Below, piece by piece: positions 1-6,892 of a DNA stretch of 17,640 nucleotides. The DNA comes from Methanomicrobiales archaeon (GTDB lineage Archaea; Halobacteriota; Methanomicrobia; Methanomicrobiales; JACTUA01), in assembly GCA_028678555.1 (NCBI GenBank), contig JAJRDF010000005.1:1-17640 (forward strand). The letters are read 5' to 3'. The notes beneath the pieces were generated by a model. It made no database searches. It was not told where the DNA came from and saw nothing but the letters and a program-made list of their open reading frames with translations. A program made the translations under genes and the position numbers. Positions within the stretch are counted from its first letter, which is position 1. Each line of letters opens with the position of its first letter.

Positions 1-384
1 TCCGGGGCCACTGCCATAGCACAGGAGATCGAGCGGAAAGGCGGGGCCATCCACGGCGGGTACATGATGGGGAACATCGTCTCCTCGCCGGATGCCAGCG
101 CCGGCACTCTCCTCGCCTCCTGCGGAGTGTATGCCGCGGGCATTCCCGGCGGACTCTTTGCGGCGCTTCTCGTGTACATCGGCAACCGGATCTGTTATGA
201 TCCTGGCTACGCGGGCACCACCGGCACGATCACGGCGACGTTCATTGTCTATGGATTCACCCAGGCCGGGTTTCTCGCCAGTGACTTCATCGCCGGGATG
301 GTCATCGCCATCCTGACCATCCAGGGCATCTCCCACGTCCACGCGAGCCGGCTCCTGGCCACCCTCTGGAGGTGGCGGTCCTGA
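1..384 (+). CDS. ehaB: Eha hydrogenase membrane subunit EhaB, C-terminal part (5' end outside window)
   Basis: The frame is open from base 1 with no stop, so the first 127 codons seen are the C-terminal part of a gene that starts upstream. The first Met codons (64, 67) are internal: the residues before them (SGATAIAQEIERKGGAIHGG) look like part of the same protein. The rest holds two to three hydrophobic segments rich in Gly and Ala, typical of the small antiporter-like membrane subunits of energy-converting hydrogenases. The identity as EhaB rests mainly on position: it directly precedes small membrane proteins that match EhaC-EhaF in size and order. Its stop codon overlaps the next start by 13 bases. 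Naming is moderately secure; membership of the Eha operon is more secure. Confidence 0.7.
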   Translation, partial: SGATAIAQEIERKGGAIHGGYMMGNIVSSPDASAGTLLASCGVYAAGIPGGLFAALLVYIGNRICYDPGYAGTTGTITATFIVYGFTQAGFLASDFIAGMVIAILTIQGISHVHASRLLATLWRWRS

Positions 385-626
385 TTGCACTCGCGGTAGT
401 GGCAGGAATCGCAGGCTATGCGGCTGCCCGGGTGCTGCTGGAACGGAACACGATGTGCAGGCTGCCGTTCCTGAACGTCGTCTCGTTTGCCGTCACCGGG
501 GCGCTCATGCTTCTCCTGCCCCACCCCCTCACGATCATTGCCTGCGCCGCCTACTTCGTGGGATCCACGCTTGAGTCCAACGCCATCGCCTCCACCTGGG
601 CAGGGGGGATCCGGAAGCATGAATGA
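372..626 (+). CDS. ehaC: Eha hydrogenase membrane subunit EhaC
   Basis: An 84-residue hydrophobic protein with a GTG start at 372. A GGAGG at 368-372 touches the start codon, an unusually short spacing, so the true start could be slightly downstream. Three hydrophobic stretches (about residues 1-20, 30-50 and 52-72) predict three membrane helices. In the Eha complex such small subunits belong to the ion-translocating membrane arm. The assignment uses size, hydrophobicity and order in the cluster (B-C-D-E-F) rather than a diagnostic motif. It overlaps ehaB by 13 bases and ehaD by 8 bases, implying translational coupling. Confidence 0.7.
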   Translation: MAVLIALAVVAGIAGYAAARVLLERNTMCRLPFLNVVSFAVTGALMLLLPHPLTIIACAAYFVGSTLESNAIASTWAGGIRKHE

Positions 627-855
627 GATCTATGCCGCCGTGTTCGGCGCCATGGTGCTCCTGGGCGCCGTGACCACCGCCCTGTACCGGGATCCCTTCG
701 ACAAGCTGATCTCCCTCTCGCTTCTCGCTGCCGGTATCTTCCCGTTCCTGGTGGACCGGGGTTACCTGGACGTGGCGGCGGCTACGGCCCTGATCGCTCC
801 CCTCTCCACGATCTTCATTCTGATGGTCATTCGGAGGAAGCCCGGTGGCGCCTGA
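619..855 (+). CDS. ehaD: Eha hydrogenase membrane subunit EhaD
   Basis: A 78-residue membrane protein. The ATG at 619 was chosen over an open stretch that begins at 487, because 619 overlaps the ehaC stop by 8 bases and the upstream residues are a shadow of ehaC. It has an N-terminal helix (AAVFGAMVLLGAVTTALY), the loop RDPFDKLISLSLLAAGIFP and a C-terminal helix ending in basic residues (RRK). Short proteins with a conserved charged loop of this kind resemble the MnhC/NuoK-like group of Mrp and energy-converting hydrogenase complexes; that resemblance is an inference. It is identified as EhaD by position and length. Confidence 0.7.
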   Translation: MNEIYAAVFGAMVLLGAVTTALYRDPFDKLISLSLLAAGIFPFLVDRGYLDVAAATALIAPLSTIFILMVIRRKPGGA

Positions 856-1081
856 GTTCGTGCTGGGGCTCCTCCTCCTTGTGATCGGGAGCATCGCTTC
901 TGCCTGGCCGGTGCCCCGGACCTACCTGGCCCGGCTCATCAACCTGGAGATCCCGGCCTGGGGCCTGCTGCTCGTCATGCTTTCGTACGACGAAGCGCTC
1001 GCGCTCCTCACCTTCGGAGGGGTTTCGGCCCTCTCCACCTACATTTTTGTCAGGGTCATGGAGAAGAAGGGGGAGCCATGA
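845..1081 (+). CDS. ehaE: Eha hydrogenase membrane subunit EhaE
   Basis: A 78-residue membrane protein starting at GTG 845, with GGAGG at 833-837 giving a normal seven-base spacing. It overlaps ehaD by 11 bases. There are two to three hydrophobic segments (about residues 4-20, 36-50 and 52-68) and a charged C-terminus (RVMEKKGEP). It fits EhaE by size and by its place between EhaD and EhaF. It probably lies in the membrane arm that couples ion flow to hydrogenase turnover. No catalytic motif is expected or seen. Confidence 0.68.
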   Translation: MAPEFVLGLLLLVIGSIASAWPVPRTYLARLINLEIPAWGLLLVMLSYDEALALLTFGGVSALSTYIFVRVMEKKGEP

Positions 1082-1524
1082 TCATCGGACGCATCTCCCG
1101 GTTCCTCTCCGACTTTGACAACCTGATGCCGGTCTTTGCCGGGGCCTGCGCCCTCCTCTTTGTCCTGGGCATCCTCCTCCTGCCGCTCCCGTACAGCGAA
1201 TCGCAGCTCTACCCCAAGCGGATCGACCGGGCCTCGTCCCTGGACCCCTACGACCGGGGCGGCCCGCCCTTCACCCAGGCCAACATCAGCATGCAGTACC
1301 CGGAGAACTCCCCCACCGCGGGGTACGTCACCACTTACCTGACCCCCTTCTCCTGGTGGCTGTCGACCACAACCCTTCACCTGGGCACGACGATCGTCGC
1401 CCACCCCGGCGGGATCCTGGACGAGATCCTGTACAACACCCGGGGCCTGGACACGGTGGTGGAGCCCACGATCCTCTTCATCGCCTTTGCCATCGCCTCG
1501 TACCTCTTCAGGAAGGGGATCTGA
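1078..1524 (+). CDS. ehaF: Eha hydrogenase membrane subunit EhaF
   Basis: A 148-residue protein starting at ATG 1078, four bases before the end of ehaE (ATGA overlap), preceded by a purine-rich GGGGGAG. It has one hydrophobic helix near the N-terminus (about residues 18-40), a polar Pro/Tyr-rich middle that is probably outside the membrane (about 41-85), and a C-terminal hydrophobic segment (about 128-145) ending in a basic tail. This plan, two anchors around an extracytoplasmic domain, fits EhaF, and the length is in the usual range. EhaG follows after one base. Confidence 0.7.
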   Translation: MIIGRISRFLSDFDNLMPVFAGACALLFVLGILLLPLPYSESQLYPKRIDRASSLDPYDRGGPPFTQANISMQYPENSPTAGYVTTYLTPFSWWLSTTTLHLGTTIVAHPGGILDEILYNTRGLDTVVEPTILFIAFAIASYLFRKGI

Positions 1525-1525
1525 G

Positions 1526-2164
1526 ATGTGGAACCAGTACTCCATCGGGATGGCCGTGGTGCTGGCCTCGGGGGTTATCGCCTTTGCTGCCCTCGCCTTC
1601 GAGCGGGACGACCTGCACCGGCTCCTGCTCATTGATCTCGTGGAGATCCCGTCCCTGGGCGTCGTCGCCCTGCTGGGGACCGACCTCGCCGAGGCCCTGG
1701 TCCTCCCCGGCCTGGTGGTAGGGATCGCCGAGCTCCTGGCCCTCTCCCACATCTACCTCCTGAAAGAGGATCTCCGGGACCGGCCGGAGGGGTACCTCCA
1801 CATCGAGGTGGTGGAGATCGGCCATGCCCCGGTCATCATCGCTGTGCTGCTCGTTGTCTACGGGCTCATCCTCTCCGGGTTCACCGGTGGGGGGATCGCG
1901 GGACTGGGGATCGTCTTCTTCTTCATGGCAAAGGGGCACCATGAGAACTTCAGCCTCCTCGAGGCGGCGGCCGGGATCTCCTGGGGCATCTGGGTCTGCT
2001 CCTTCTTTGTCTTCATGTTCCTGCCGCAGTACTGGATGCTGGCCGTGCTGGGAGCGGGCGCCGGCATCCTGCTCAGACATTGTCCTGTACTTCACCCCCT
2101 ACACGGTCGCGCTCTTCCTGCTGGCCCTCGTCTTCACCGTGCTCGCCATCGTGAGCCGGGCTGA
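1526..2164 (+). CDS. ehaG: Eha hydrogenase membrane subunit EhaG, with an aberrant read-through C-terminus
   Basis: Polytopic membrane protein starting at ATG 1526, one base after ehaF. The believable part is about 184 residues (1526 to about 2077), with five or six hydrophobic segments ending in YWMLAVLGAGAGILL. After that the open frame runs 29 more codons to a TGA at 2162-2164, but those codons have A/T-rich third positions and encode a Pro/His/Arg-rich tail that is a shadow of ehaH. The normal stop codon of EhaG is therefore absent. EhaG is a conserved integral subunit of the Eha membrane arm. The C-terminus is abnormal through mutation, an assembly error or fusion with EhaH. The identity is fairly sure; the 3' boundary is not. 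Confidence 0.65.
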   Translation: MWNQYSIGMAVVLASGVIAFAALAFERDDLHRLLLIDLVEIPSLGVVALLGTDLAEALVLPGLVVGIAELLALSHIYLLKEDLRDRPEGYLHIEVVEIGHAPVIIAVLLVVYGLILSGFTGGGIAGLGIVFFFMAKGHHENFSLLEAAAGISWGIWVCSFFVFMFLPQYWMLAVLGAGAGILLRHCPVLHPLHGRALPAGPRLHRARHREPG

Positions 2165-2687
2165 GAACCAGGTGGAGATCGTCTTCGGCACCGACGCCTA
2201 CTACGGGAAGGAGATCAGCGTGGACGAGATGCGGTTCCGCCGGTTCATGTCCATCGCCTGCGGCCTTGCCTGCATGGGGGCCATGGTGACAGGGGACCTC
2301 TTCGATTTCACCCTCTTTGTCTCCCTGGTCGGGATCTGCAACGTGGGGATTGTCGCTGCGGTGAAGACAAAGCATGTCCAGAACGCCGCGTTCCAGTATG
2401 GCATCGTGGCCCTCACCGCCACGGTCCCCCTCTTCGGGGGAGCGGCCATCACCGCCGCCACTACCGGGACCCTCTCCATGATAGCCCTTGGCACGGCCCT
2501 TGCCGGCCCGGTGCCGTTCATCGCACAGGCTGCGCTGGTACTGGGTGTCATGGGCGAGGGGATGGCCCCCTTCTACGCGGCGAAGGCCGAGATGTTCAGG
2601 GCCCCCGGTGCACCGTATGTGATCATGTGCTCCTTCTCCTCCCTGCTGATTTTCCTGCGGGTGGTGGAGGTCGTGCTGACGATCTGA
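2079..2687 (+). CDS. ehaH: Eha hydrogenase membrane subunit EhaH, 5' end unclear
   Basis: From about 2076 frame 3 is clearly coding: nearly every third codon base is G or C, and the translation begins with a hydrophobic helix (DIVLYFTPYTVALFLLALVF). It continues for about 200 residues with a charged loop (AENQVEIVFGTDAYYG) and at least five hydrophobic segments, typical of EhaH, a subunit of the ion-translocating module. No ATG, GTG or plausible TTG lies at the expected start; the coordinate given uses an ATT at 2079 only as a marker. The first in-frame GTG codons (2139, 2151, 2172) would remove the first helix. Upstream, frame 3 is not coding. The gene has lost its start codon or is joined to ehaG by a frameshift. 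Confidence 0.62.
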   Translation: MVLYFTPYTVALFLLALVFTVLAIVSRAENQVEIVFGTDAYYGKEISVDEMRFRRFMSIACGLACMGAMVTGDLFDFTLFVSLVGICNVGIVAAVKTKHVQNAAFQYGIVALTATVPLFGGAAITAATTGTLSMIALGTALAGPVPFIAQAALVLGVMGEGMAPFYAAKAEMFRAPGAPYVIMCSFSSLLIFLRVVEVVLTI

Positions 2688-2693
2688 GGGACC

Positions 2694-2897
2694 ATGGAGA
2701 AGACTGCTGCGCTCGGGATTGCGATCGCCTGCGGGGCGGCCATGGGGCTCGCTTCCGTGGGGGCAGCCGCGGGACGCGTACCGCCTGTCCTGGCCGGGGG
2801 CGTCCTGATCCTTGCCTTTCCCGTGGGAGCGCTGGCGCTCTTCCGGTGGTGGTGCGCCGGGGAAGGGGAGGAGGACATCCCCTTCCTGGGGTACTAG
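2694..2897 (+). CDS. ehaI: Eha hydrogenase small membrane subunit EhaI
   Basis: A 67-residue protein starting at ATG 2694, with GAGGG at 2687-2691 after the ehaH stop. It has two Gly/Ala-rich hydrophobic segments (about residues 6-25 and 31-50) and an acidic C-terminal tail (GEGEEDIPFLGY). The position between EhaH and the NuoH-like EhaJ and the small size identify it as EhaI. No motif beyond the membrane helices can be recognised. Confidence 0.65.
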   Translation: MEKTAALGIAIACGAAMGLASVGAAAGRVPPVLAGGVLILAFPVGALALFRWWCAGEGEEDIPFLGY

Positions 2898-2899
2898 CC

Positions 2900-3742
2900 A
2901 TGATCGGTGAACTGATCGGTGCCACGGTCTTCGGGCTCCTTCTCCTGGGAATCCACCGGAAGGTGATCGCCCGGATCCAGGGTCGCCCGGGTCCCCCGGT
3001 CTGGCAGGAGATCCTGCACACCCTCAAGTTCTCCTTCAAGGAGAGCTGGGTGCCCCGGACCGCCTCCCGGGTACTCTTCGTGGGGATCGTGCTCGTGGCG
3101 ATCGCCATCTGGGTGGCCGCATTCCAGGTGGTCCTCGCCGGGGGCAGCCTGCTCATCCTCTTCGGCATCTACATGCTCCACAAGATCGTGGAGCACGGGT
3201 TCGGCCTCTCCTCCGGTTCCCCCTACGGCAAGTTCGGCGGGGTCCGGTCCGTCATCTCGGCGGCCTCCGAGATCCCGCTCTTTGTCTCCATCGCCGGGAT
3301 CGTCCTCCTCACCGGCTCCCTCCTGATCTCTGATATCGAAGCCTGGCAGGCAGTCCACGGGCCCCTCCTCTACGCCCTCCCGCTGGCCGCACTGGCCATG
3401 TACCTCGTCCTCCTCTCCAAGATGCCGTGGGGCCCCTTCTCCATCGTCGAGTCCAAGGAGATCGTCTCCGGCTACAAGACCGAGCACTTCGGCATCTGGC
3501 GGGCAGGCCTCGAGGTCTGCAATGGCTTGAAGACCTCAGTGCTCCTGTACAGCTTCATAGTGGTATTCCTCGGCCCGCTGCCGCTCCTCTGGGTGCTCCT
3601 TCTCATGCTGGGCATCCAGGTCTCGCTCTCGTTCGCCTGTGCGCTCACGCCCATGCTCGCCCCCTTCGACAGTGTCACGGTCCAGTCCCTCGTCGCCGGG
3701 GCGCTCCTCCTCTACTTCCTGGCACTGGGGGTGGTCCTGTGA
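2900..3742 (+). CDS. ehaJ: Eha hydrogenase integral membrane subunit EhaJ (NuoH/HyfC-like)
   Basis: A 280-residue polytopic protein starting at ATG 2900, two bases after ehaI. Near its first helix it carries RKVIARIQGRPGPP (residues 20-33), which matches the signature of the NuoH/EchB/HycD family that docks the [NiFe] module onto the membrane. Other family features are acidic residues on helices and the loop SKMPWGPFSIVESKEIVSGY (about residues 173-192), equivalent to the charged quinone-site loop of complex I. About eight helices are visible. In Eha this subunit transmits redox energy from EhaN/EhaO to ion transport. It overlaps the next gene by GTGA. This is one of the most secure Eha assignments. 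Confidence 0.87.
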   Translation: MIGELIGATVFGLLLLGIHRKVIARIQGRPGPPVWQEILHTLKFSFKESWVPRTASRVLFVGIVLVAIAIWVAAFQVVLAGGSLLILFGIYMLHKIVEHGFGLSSGSPYGKFGGVRSVISAASEIPLFVSIAGIVLLTGSLLISDIEAWQAVHGPLLYALPLAALAMYLVLLSKMPWGPFSIVESKEIVSGYKTEHFGIWRAGLEVCNGLKTSVLLYSFIVVFLGPLPLLWVLLLMLGIQVSLSFACALTPMLAPFDSVTVQSLVAGALLLYFLALGVVL

Positions 3743-3981
3743 TCCGCAAAGCGATCCTCGCTGCCTGCGCAATCTACCTGGCCATCACCCTCATCCAGAT
3801 CAGGGAGAACGTGTCCGTCTTCTGGGAAGGGATCGTCTTCGGTATCGTGCTTCTCGCCGAAAGCGCCCTCTACCTGTACCGCGACGAGCACAGGCTTGAG
3901 CGGCTGGAGATCGCCGTTCTCTGGATCTGTGTTCTCCTCTTCGCCGTCTACATGGCCTTCAGGCTGATGGGGGCGATCTGA
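3739..3981 (+). CDS. Eha hydrogenase small membrane subunit, EhaK- or EhaL-like
   Basis: An 80-residue membrane protein starting at GTG 3739, overlapping the ehaJ stop by four bases. It has three hydrophobic segments (about residues 3-18, 28-45 and 56-76) separated by short charged loops (QIRENVSVFWEG and YRDEHRLERLE). Well-known eha operons have two small genes, ehaK and ehaL, between ehaJ and ehaM. Here there is only one, so I cannot tell which is kept. It ends on the same base at which the next ATG begins (TGATG), so it is tightly coupled to ehaM. Confidence 0.6.
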   Translation: MIRKAILAACAIYLAITLIQIRENVSVFWEGIVFGIVLLAESALYLYRDEHRLERLEIAVLWICVLLFAVYMAFRLMGAI

Positions 3982-4367
3982 TGGCGATCTACCAGGAGAA
4001 GGACCTCCGGGAGCTGAAGTATCATATCCTCACCTCTGCCCGCCATGACCGGGCGGTCCGGGACCTGGCAGGGATGCTGGGTATGGGCGTCCAGCCCTTC
4101 CGCAGGATCCTCATCGAACGGCTGGACATGCAGTACCTGGAGAACCTGGCGGGCCGGTACGAGCAGTGGGAGGCACGGGGGGACCGGGAGGATCCGCTGG
4201 ACCGGGCATTGGGAAGGGAGCTCTTCACCAGCTATCTACCCATGGTGGAGCCGTCGGGGATGGAGCAGATCCGGGCAGAGGCACGGGCATCGGTGGAGGC
4301 CGGGACTCCCCCCTCGGAGGCCGCCGCCCGGGCCCGGGGACGCCTGGCGGAGGTGCTCCGCCCATGA
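3981..4367 (+). CDS. ehaM: Eha hydrogenase soluble subunit EhaM (DUF1959-like)
   Basis: A 128-residue, charged, mostly helical protein without membrane segments, starting at ATG 3981 inside the previous stop codon. It contains the stretch LKYHILTSARHDRAVRDLAG and a core with LGMGVQPFRRILIERLDMQYLENL, followed by a Glu/Arg/Ala-rich C-terminal helix. Size, solubility and place directly before the hydrogenase small subunit match EhaM, a soluble subunit of unknown biochemical role described as DUF1959. The Pfam name is from memory and was not tested. It overlaps ehaN by four bases. Confidence 0.7.
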   Translation: MAIYQEKDLRELKYHILTSARHDRAVRDLAGMLGMGVQPFRRILIERLDMQYLENLAGRYEQWEARGDREDPLDRALGRELFTSYLPMVEPSGMEQIRAEARASVEAGTPPSEAAARARGRLAEVLRP

Positions 4368-4819
4368 GCCTCCTGCAGGATGCAAAGAACTGGGTCCGGT
4401 CCCGGTCGATCCATGTTGCCTACGTGGACGTGGGTTCCTGCAACGGCTGCGACATCGAGATCCTGGCCTGCCTGGCCCCCCGGTACGACATCGAGCAGTA
4501 TGGCATCTACGTCCATAACAACCCCCGGGAGGCTGATATCCTGCTGGTCGTGGGTGCCATGACCCCGCCGTGGGTGGAAAGGCTCCCTGCCCTCTGGGCC
4601 AAGATCCCTGCCCCCAAGGCCGCCATCGCCATCGGGAACTGCCCTGTCTCCGGGTGCGTCTACAACCGCCGGGAGACCTACATCCTGGGGCCGGTCGCGA
4701 AATACATCCCCATCGCCGCGGAGGTACCCGGCTGCCCGCCCCGGCCGACGGAGATCCTCTCCGCGGTGCTTGCCGTCGCCCCCACGGTCTTCAGGGACTA
4801 CGAGGTGAACCGGTCATGA
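4364..4819 (+). CDS. ehaN: Eha [NiFe] hydrogenase small subunit EhaN (NuoB-like)
   Basis: A 151-residue iron-sulfur protein of the NuoB/EchC family. It starts at ATG 4364, overlapping ehaM (ATGA). The four expected ligands of the proximal [4Fe-4S] cluster are present: Cys26 and Cys29 in DVGSCNGCDIE, Cys93 in IGNCPVSGC and Cys124 in EVPGCPPRP; Cys98 is extra. It carries electrons between the Ni-Fe site in EhaO and the ferredoxin-like subunits. As is usual for energy-converting hydrogenases, it has no twin-arginine signal, so it faces the cytoplasm. The length is normal for the family. The stop overlaps ehaO by four bases. Confidence 0.9.
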   Translation: MSLLQDAKNWVRSRSIHVAYVDVGSCNGCDIEILACLAPRYDIEQYGIYVHNNPREADILLVVGAMTPPWVERLPALWAKIPAPKAAIAIGNCPVSGCVYNRRETYILGPVAKYIPIAAEVPGCPPRPTEILSAVLAVAPTVFRDYEVNRS

Positions 4820-5901
4820 AGCGGGTGGTGGATGTCTCGATCCCGCTGGGCCCGGTCCACCCCTGCTGGAAGGAGCCGGCCCGGGTGAAGTGCGAGACCC
4901 GGGGGGAGAAGGTCCTCTCCGCCGAGGTGGAACTGGGGTATATGAAGAAGGGGATCGAGCGGATCATGCGGGGGAGGCCCTGGCAGGAGGTCATGTTCCT
5001 GGCCGAACGTGTCTGTGGCATCTGCTCTGTCATCCACAACATGGTCTTCATCGAGGGGATGGAGGCGGTGAGCGGCATCACGGTCCCGGACCGGGCGGCG
5101 TACCTCCGGGTGGTCATGAACGAGCTGGACCGGATCCAGTCCCACCTGCTGGCCAACTTCTCCTACTGCTACACCATTGAGCACGAGACACTGGCTATGT
5201 ACCTGCTGAACACCCGGGAACGGGCCATGGACTGCATGGAACGGATCGCCGGCGTCCGGGTGAACAAGGCCTACATGATCCCCGGGGGTGTGCGGTTCGA
5301 CCTCCGGGATACGGACCGGGCCCTCCTCCTGGCCGACCTGGCCCATCTCGAGGATTCCGTGCACCGCTACGGACGGATGTTTGACACGGGGCCCCTGATC
5401 GCCACCCGGTCGAAGGGGGTGGGGATCCTCATGCAGGAGCAGGCCCGGATTGCCCGGGCGGTGGGGCCCACGGCCCGGGCCAGCGGCATCGCGGAGGACG
5501 TGCGTCTCACCCACCCCACCTACCGGAAGCTGGCCTTTACCCCGATCGTCCGCACGGAGGGGGACAACCATGCCCGGATCATGCTCAGGTTCGATGAGAT
5601 CTTCCAGTCCCTTGGCCTGATCCGGCAGTGCCTCCACGACCTTCCGGCCGGGCCCATCCGGGGCGGGGGCACCTGCGGGGCCGGGGAGACGGTGAGCCGG
5701 GGCGAGGCGCCCCGGGGCGAGCTCTCCTACTTCATCCGGTCCGATGAGTACGGGCGGATCCTGGACATCGCCATCCGGACGCCGTCCATTCCGAACATTG
5801 ACGCCTGCACGCACCACATGCTGCCCGGGGTCACCTCCCTCGCGGACGTGACCTCGGTCTTTGTGTCGGCAGACCCGTGCATCGCGTGCAACGAGAGGTG
5901 A
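4816..5901 (+). CDS. ehaO: Eha [NiFe] hydrogenase large subunit EhaO
   Basis: A 361-residue catalytic subunit of an energy-converting [NiFe] hydrogenase (NuoD-like). Both Ni-binding motifs are intact: ERVCGICSVIH with Cys67 and Cys70, and DPCIACNER with Cys355 and Cys358. The family motif GYMKKGIE (residues 41-48) precedes the first. The protein ends directly after the second motif with no extra tail, so it would need no C-terminal cleavage, as in several group 4 hydrogenases. Retention of all four Cys separates it from the related F420H2 and complex I subunits that lost nickel. It oxidises H2 to reduce ferredoxin at the expense of the ion gradient. ATG 4816 overlaps ehaN. Confidence 0.93.
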   Translation: MKRVVDVSIPLGPVHPCWKEPARVKCETRGEKVLSAEVELGYMKKGIERIMRGRPWQEVMFLAERVCGICSVIHNMVFIEGMEAVSGITVPDRAAYLRVVMNELDRIQSHLLANFSYCYTIEHETLAMYLLNTRERAMDCMERIAGVRVNKAYMIPGGVRFDLRDTDRALLLADLAHLEDSVHRYGRMFDTGPLIATRSKGVGILMQEQARIARAVGPTARASGIAEDVRLTHPTYRKLAFTPIVRTEGDNHARIMLRFDEIFQSLGLIRQCLHDLPAGPIRGGGTCGAGETVSRGEAPRGELSYFIRSDEYGRILDIAIRTPSIPNIDACTHHMLPGVTSLADVTSVFVSADPCIACNER

Positions 5902-5903
5902 CG

Positions 5904-6512
5904 ATGGTGCAGTCCATCTTCTGGTACCTGAAGGAGTTCCTGCGGGGCCCCTGGATCCACGCGTTCCTGTTCGCGAAGACGGCCCCGCTGGTTACTCCTT
6001 CGTACTTCAGGGAATATCCCTCGCTCACGGAGAAGGAGTGCACCCACTGCTTCACCTGCCGGATGATCTGCCCGGCGCCGGGGGCCATCGAGGTCCTCCA
6101 GGAGGGGGGGACCTGGCACCCGGTGATCCACCGGGGTCACTGTCTCCGGTGCGGCCTCTGCGTGGAGGCCTGCCCCGAGGGGGTGCTTGCGAGCGGCCGG
6201 ATCCTGCAGTGGCAGGAGGAGGACCGGACCTCGTTTGCGGCCACGTTCCACATCCAGGTGGACCATGCAACGTGCATGCGGTGCGGGAACTGCTGCGTCT
6301 CCTGCCCGGTGAACAAGGAGCAGGATCCCCAGATGGCCAGCGGGGGCCACTCGGCGAACAACGAGGTGATCATGAAGATCTCCTCCGGCCGGCATACGGT
6401 CATCCACGAGGAGCGGTGCGTGGGCTGTCGGACCTGCGAGGGGGCGTGCCCCAACAGTGCCATCCGGGTGGCCCGGGTGGTGGAGGGACTGCAGGGGGTG
6501 GCGGAGGGGTGA
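5904..6512 (+). CDS. Polyferredoxin with four [4Fe-4S] motifs (EhaP-like, possible Eha-Fwd electron carrier)
   Basis: A 202-residue protein starting at ATG 5904, two bases after ehaO. It has four complete CxxCxxCxxxC(P) motifs: Cys46/49/52/56, Cys80/83/86/90, Cys124/127/130/134 (with an extra Cys131) and Cys172/175/178/182. The first 40 residues are aromatic and hydrophobic (SIFWYLKEFLRGPWIHAFLF) and may attach the protein to a membrane subunit. Polyferredoxins at this place in eha operons are called EhaP and EhaQ, usually with more clusters; Fwd operons also encode one (FwdF). Lying exactly between ehaO and fwdD, it could belong to either enzyme and may wire them together. The redox role is sure; the exact name is not. 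Confidence 0.82.
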   Translation: MVQSIFWYLKEFLRGPWIHAFLFAKTAPLVTPSYFREYPSLTEKECTHCFTCRMICPAPGAIEVLQEGGTWHPVIHRGHCLRCGLCVEACPEGVLASGRILQWQEEDRTSFAATFHIQVDHATCMRCGNCCVSCPVNKEQDPQMASGGHSANNEVIMKISSGRHTVIHEERCVGCRTCEGACPNSAIRVARVVEGLQGVAEG

Positions 6513-6514
6513 GG

Positions 6515-6892
6515 ATGATCCTGAACACCGGCCGCACGATCCCCCAGGGGAACTCGGTGGAGTACAAGCCCTCCCCGGAGTACGGTGCCGAGACCTCCCG
6601 GGCCTTCCTGGCCCCCCTGGATCTCATGGACCTGGGGATCGAGGACGGGGACCGGATCCGAATCAGCTGCGGGGACCGGTCGGTGGTCCTCACGGTGTCG
6701 GCCGGCGACCATGTTCCCCCGGGCACCCTCTTTGTGCCCTACGGCGCCCACGCGAACCACGTGGTCCCTGCCGCCACCCATGGCACCGGCATGCCGGATT
6801 TCAAGGGGATTTCCGTTGATGTGGAACCAGCCACGGATCCGGTCCGGTCCGTCTGGGATCTGATGGAGGACCTGGGGGGGAGACGGTATTGA
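6515..6892 (+). CDS. fwdD: Formylmethanofuran dehydrogenase subunit D
   Basis: A 125-residue protein starting at ATG 6515, two bases after the polyferredoxin stop and preceded by GAGGGGTGAGG. It begins with LNTGRTIPQGNS and has the molybdopterin-dinucleotide-binding fold seen in subunit D: a small beta-rich domain with MDLGIEDGDRIRISCGDRSV (about residues 38-57) and the loop HGTGMPDFKG (about 89-98). In the enzyme it completes the binding pocket for the tungsto- or molybdopterin held by subunit B. The length is typical. It overlaps fwdB by four bases (TTGA). The sequence does not reveal whether the metal is W or Mo, so fmdD is an alternative symbol. Confidence 0.9.
   Translation: MILNTGRTIPQGNSVEYKPSPEYGAETSRAFLAPLDLMDLGIEDGDRIRISCGDRSVVLTVSAGDHVPPGTLFVPYGAHANHVVPAATHGTGMPDFKGISVDVEPATDPVRSVWDLMEDLGGRRY

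Noticed and set aside
2060..2090. Programmed ribosomal frameshifting joining EhaG and EhaH
   Set aside because: No slippery heptamer or clear downstream structure is seen. Loss of a stop/start overlap by an indel or sequence error is simpler, so the frameshift idea is kept only as an alternative.
4798..5817. A 339-codon minus-strand open frame antisense to ehaO
   Set aside because: It is a shadow frame with biased composition (Pro, His, Gly, Asp); the sense strand encodes the hydrogenase large subunit.
4816..5901. EhaO as a complex I or F420H2 dehydrogenase (FpoD/NuoD) subunit instead of a hydrogenase
   Set aside because: Both CxxC pairs that bind nickel are present, whereas FpoD/NuoD proteins have lost them.
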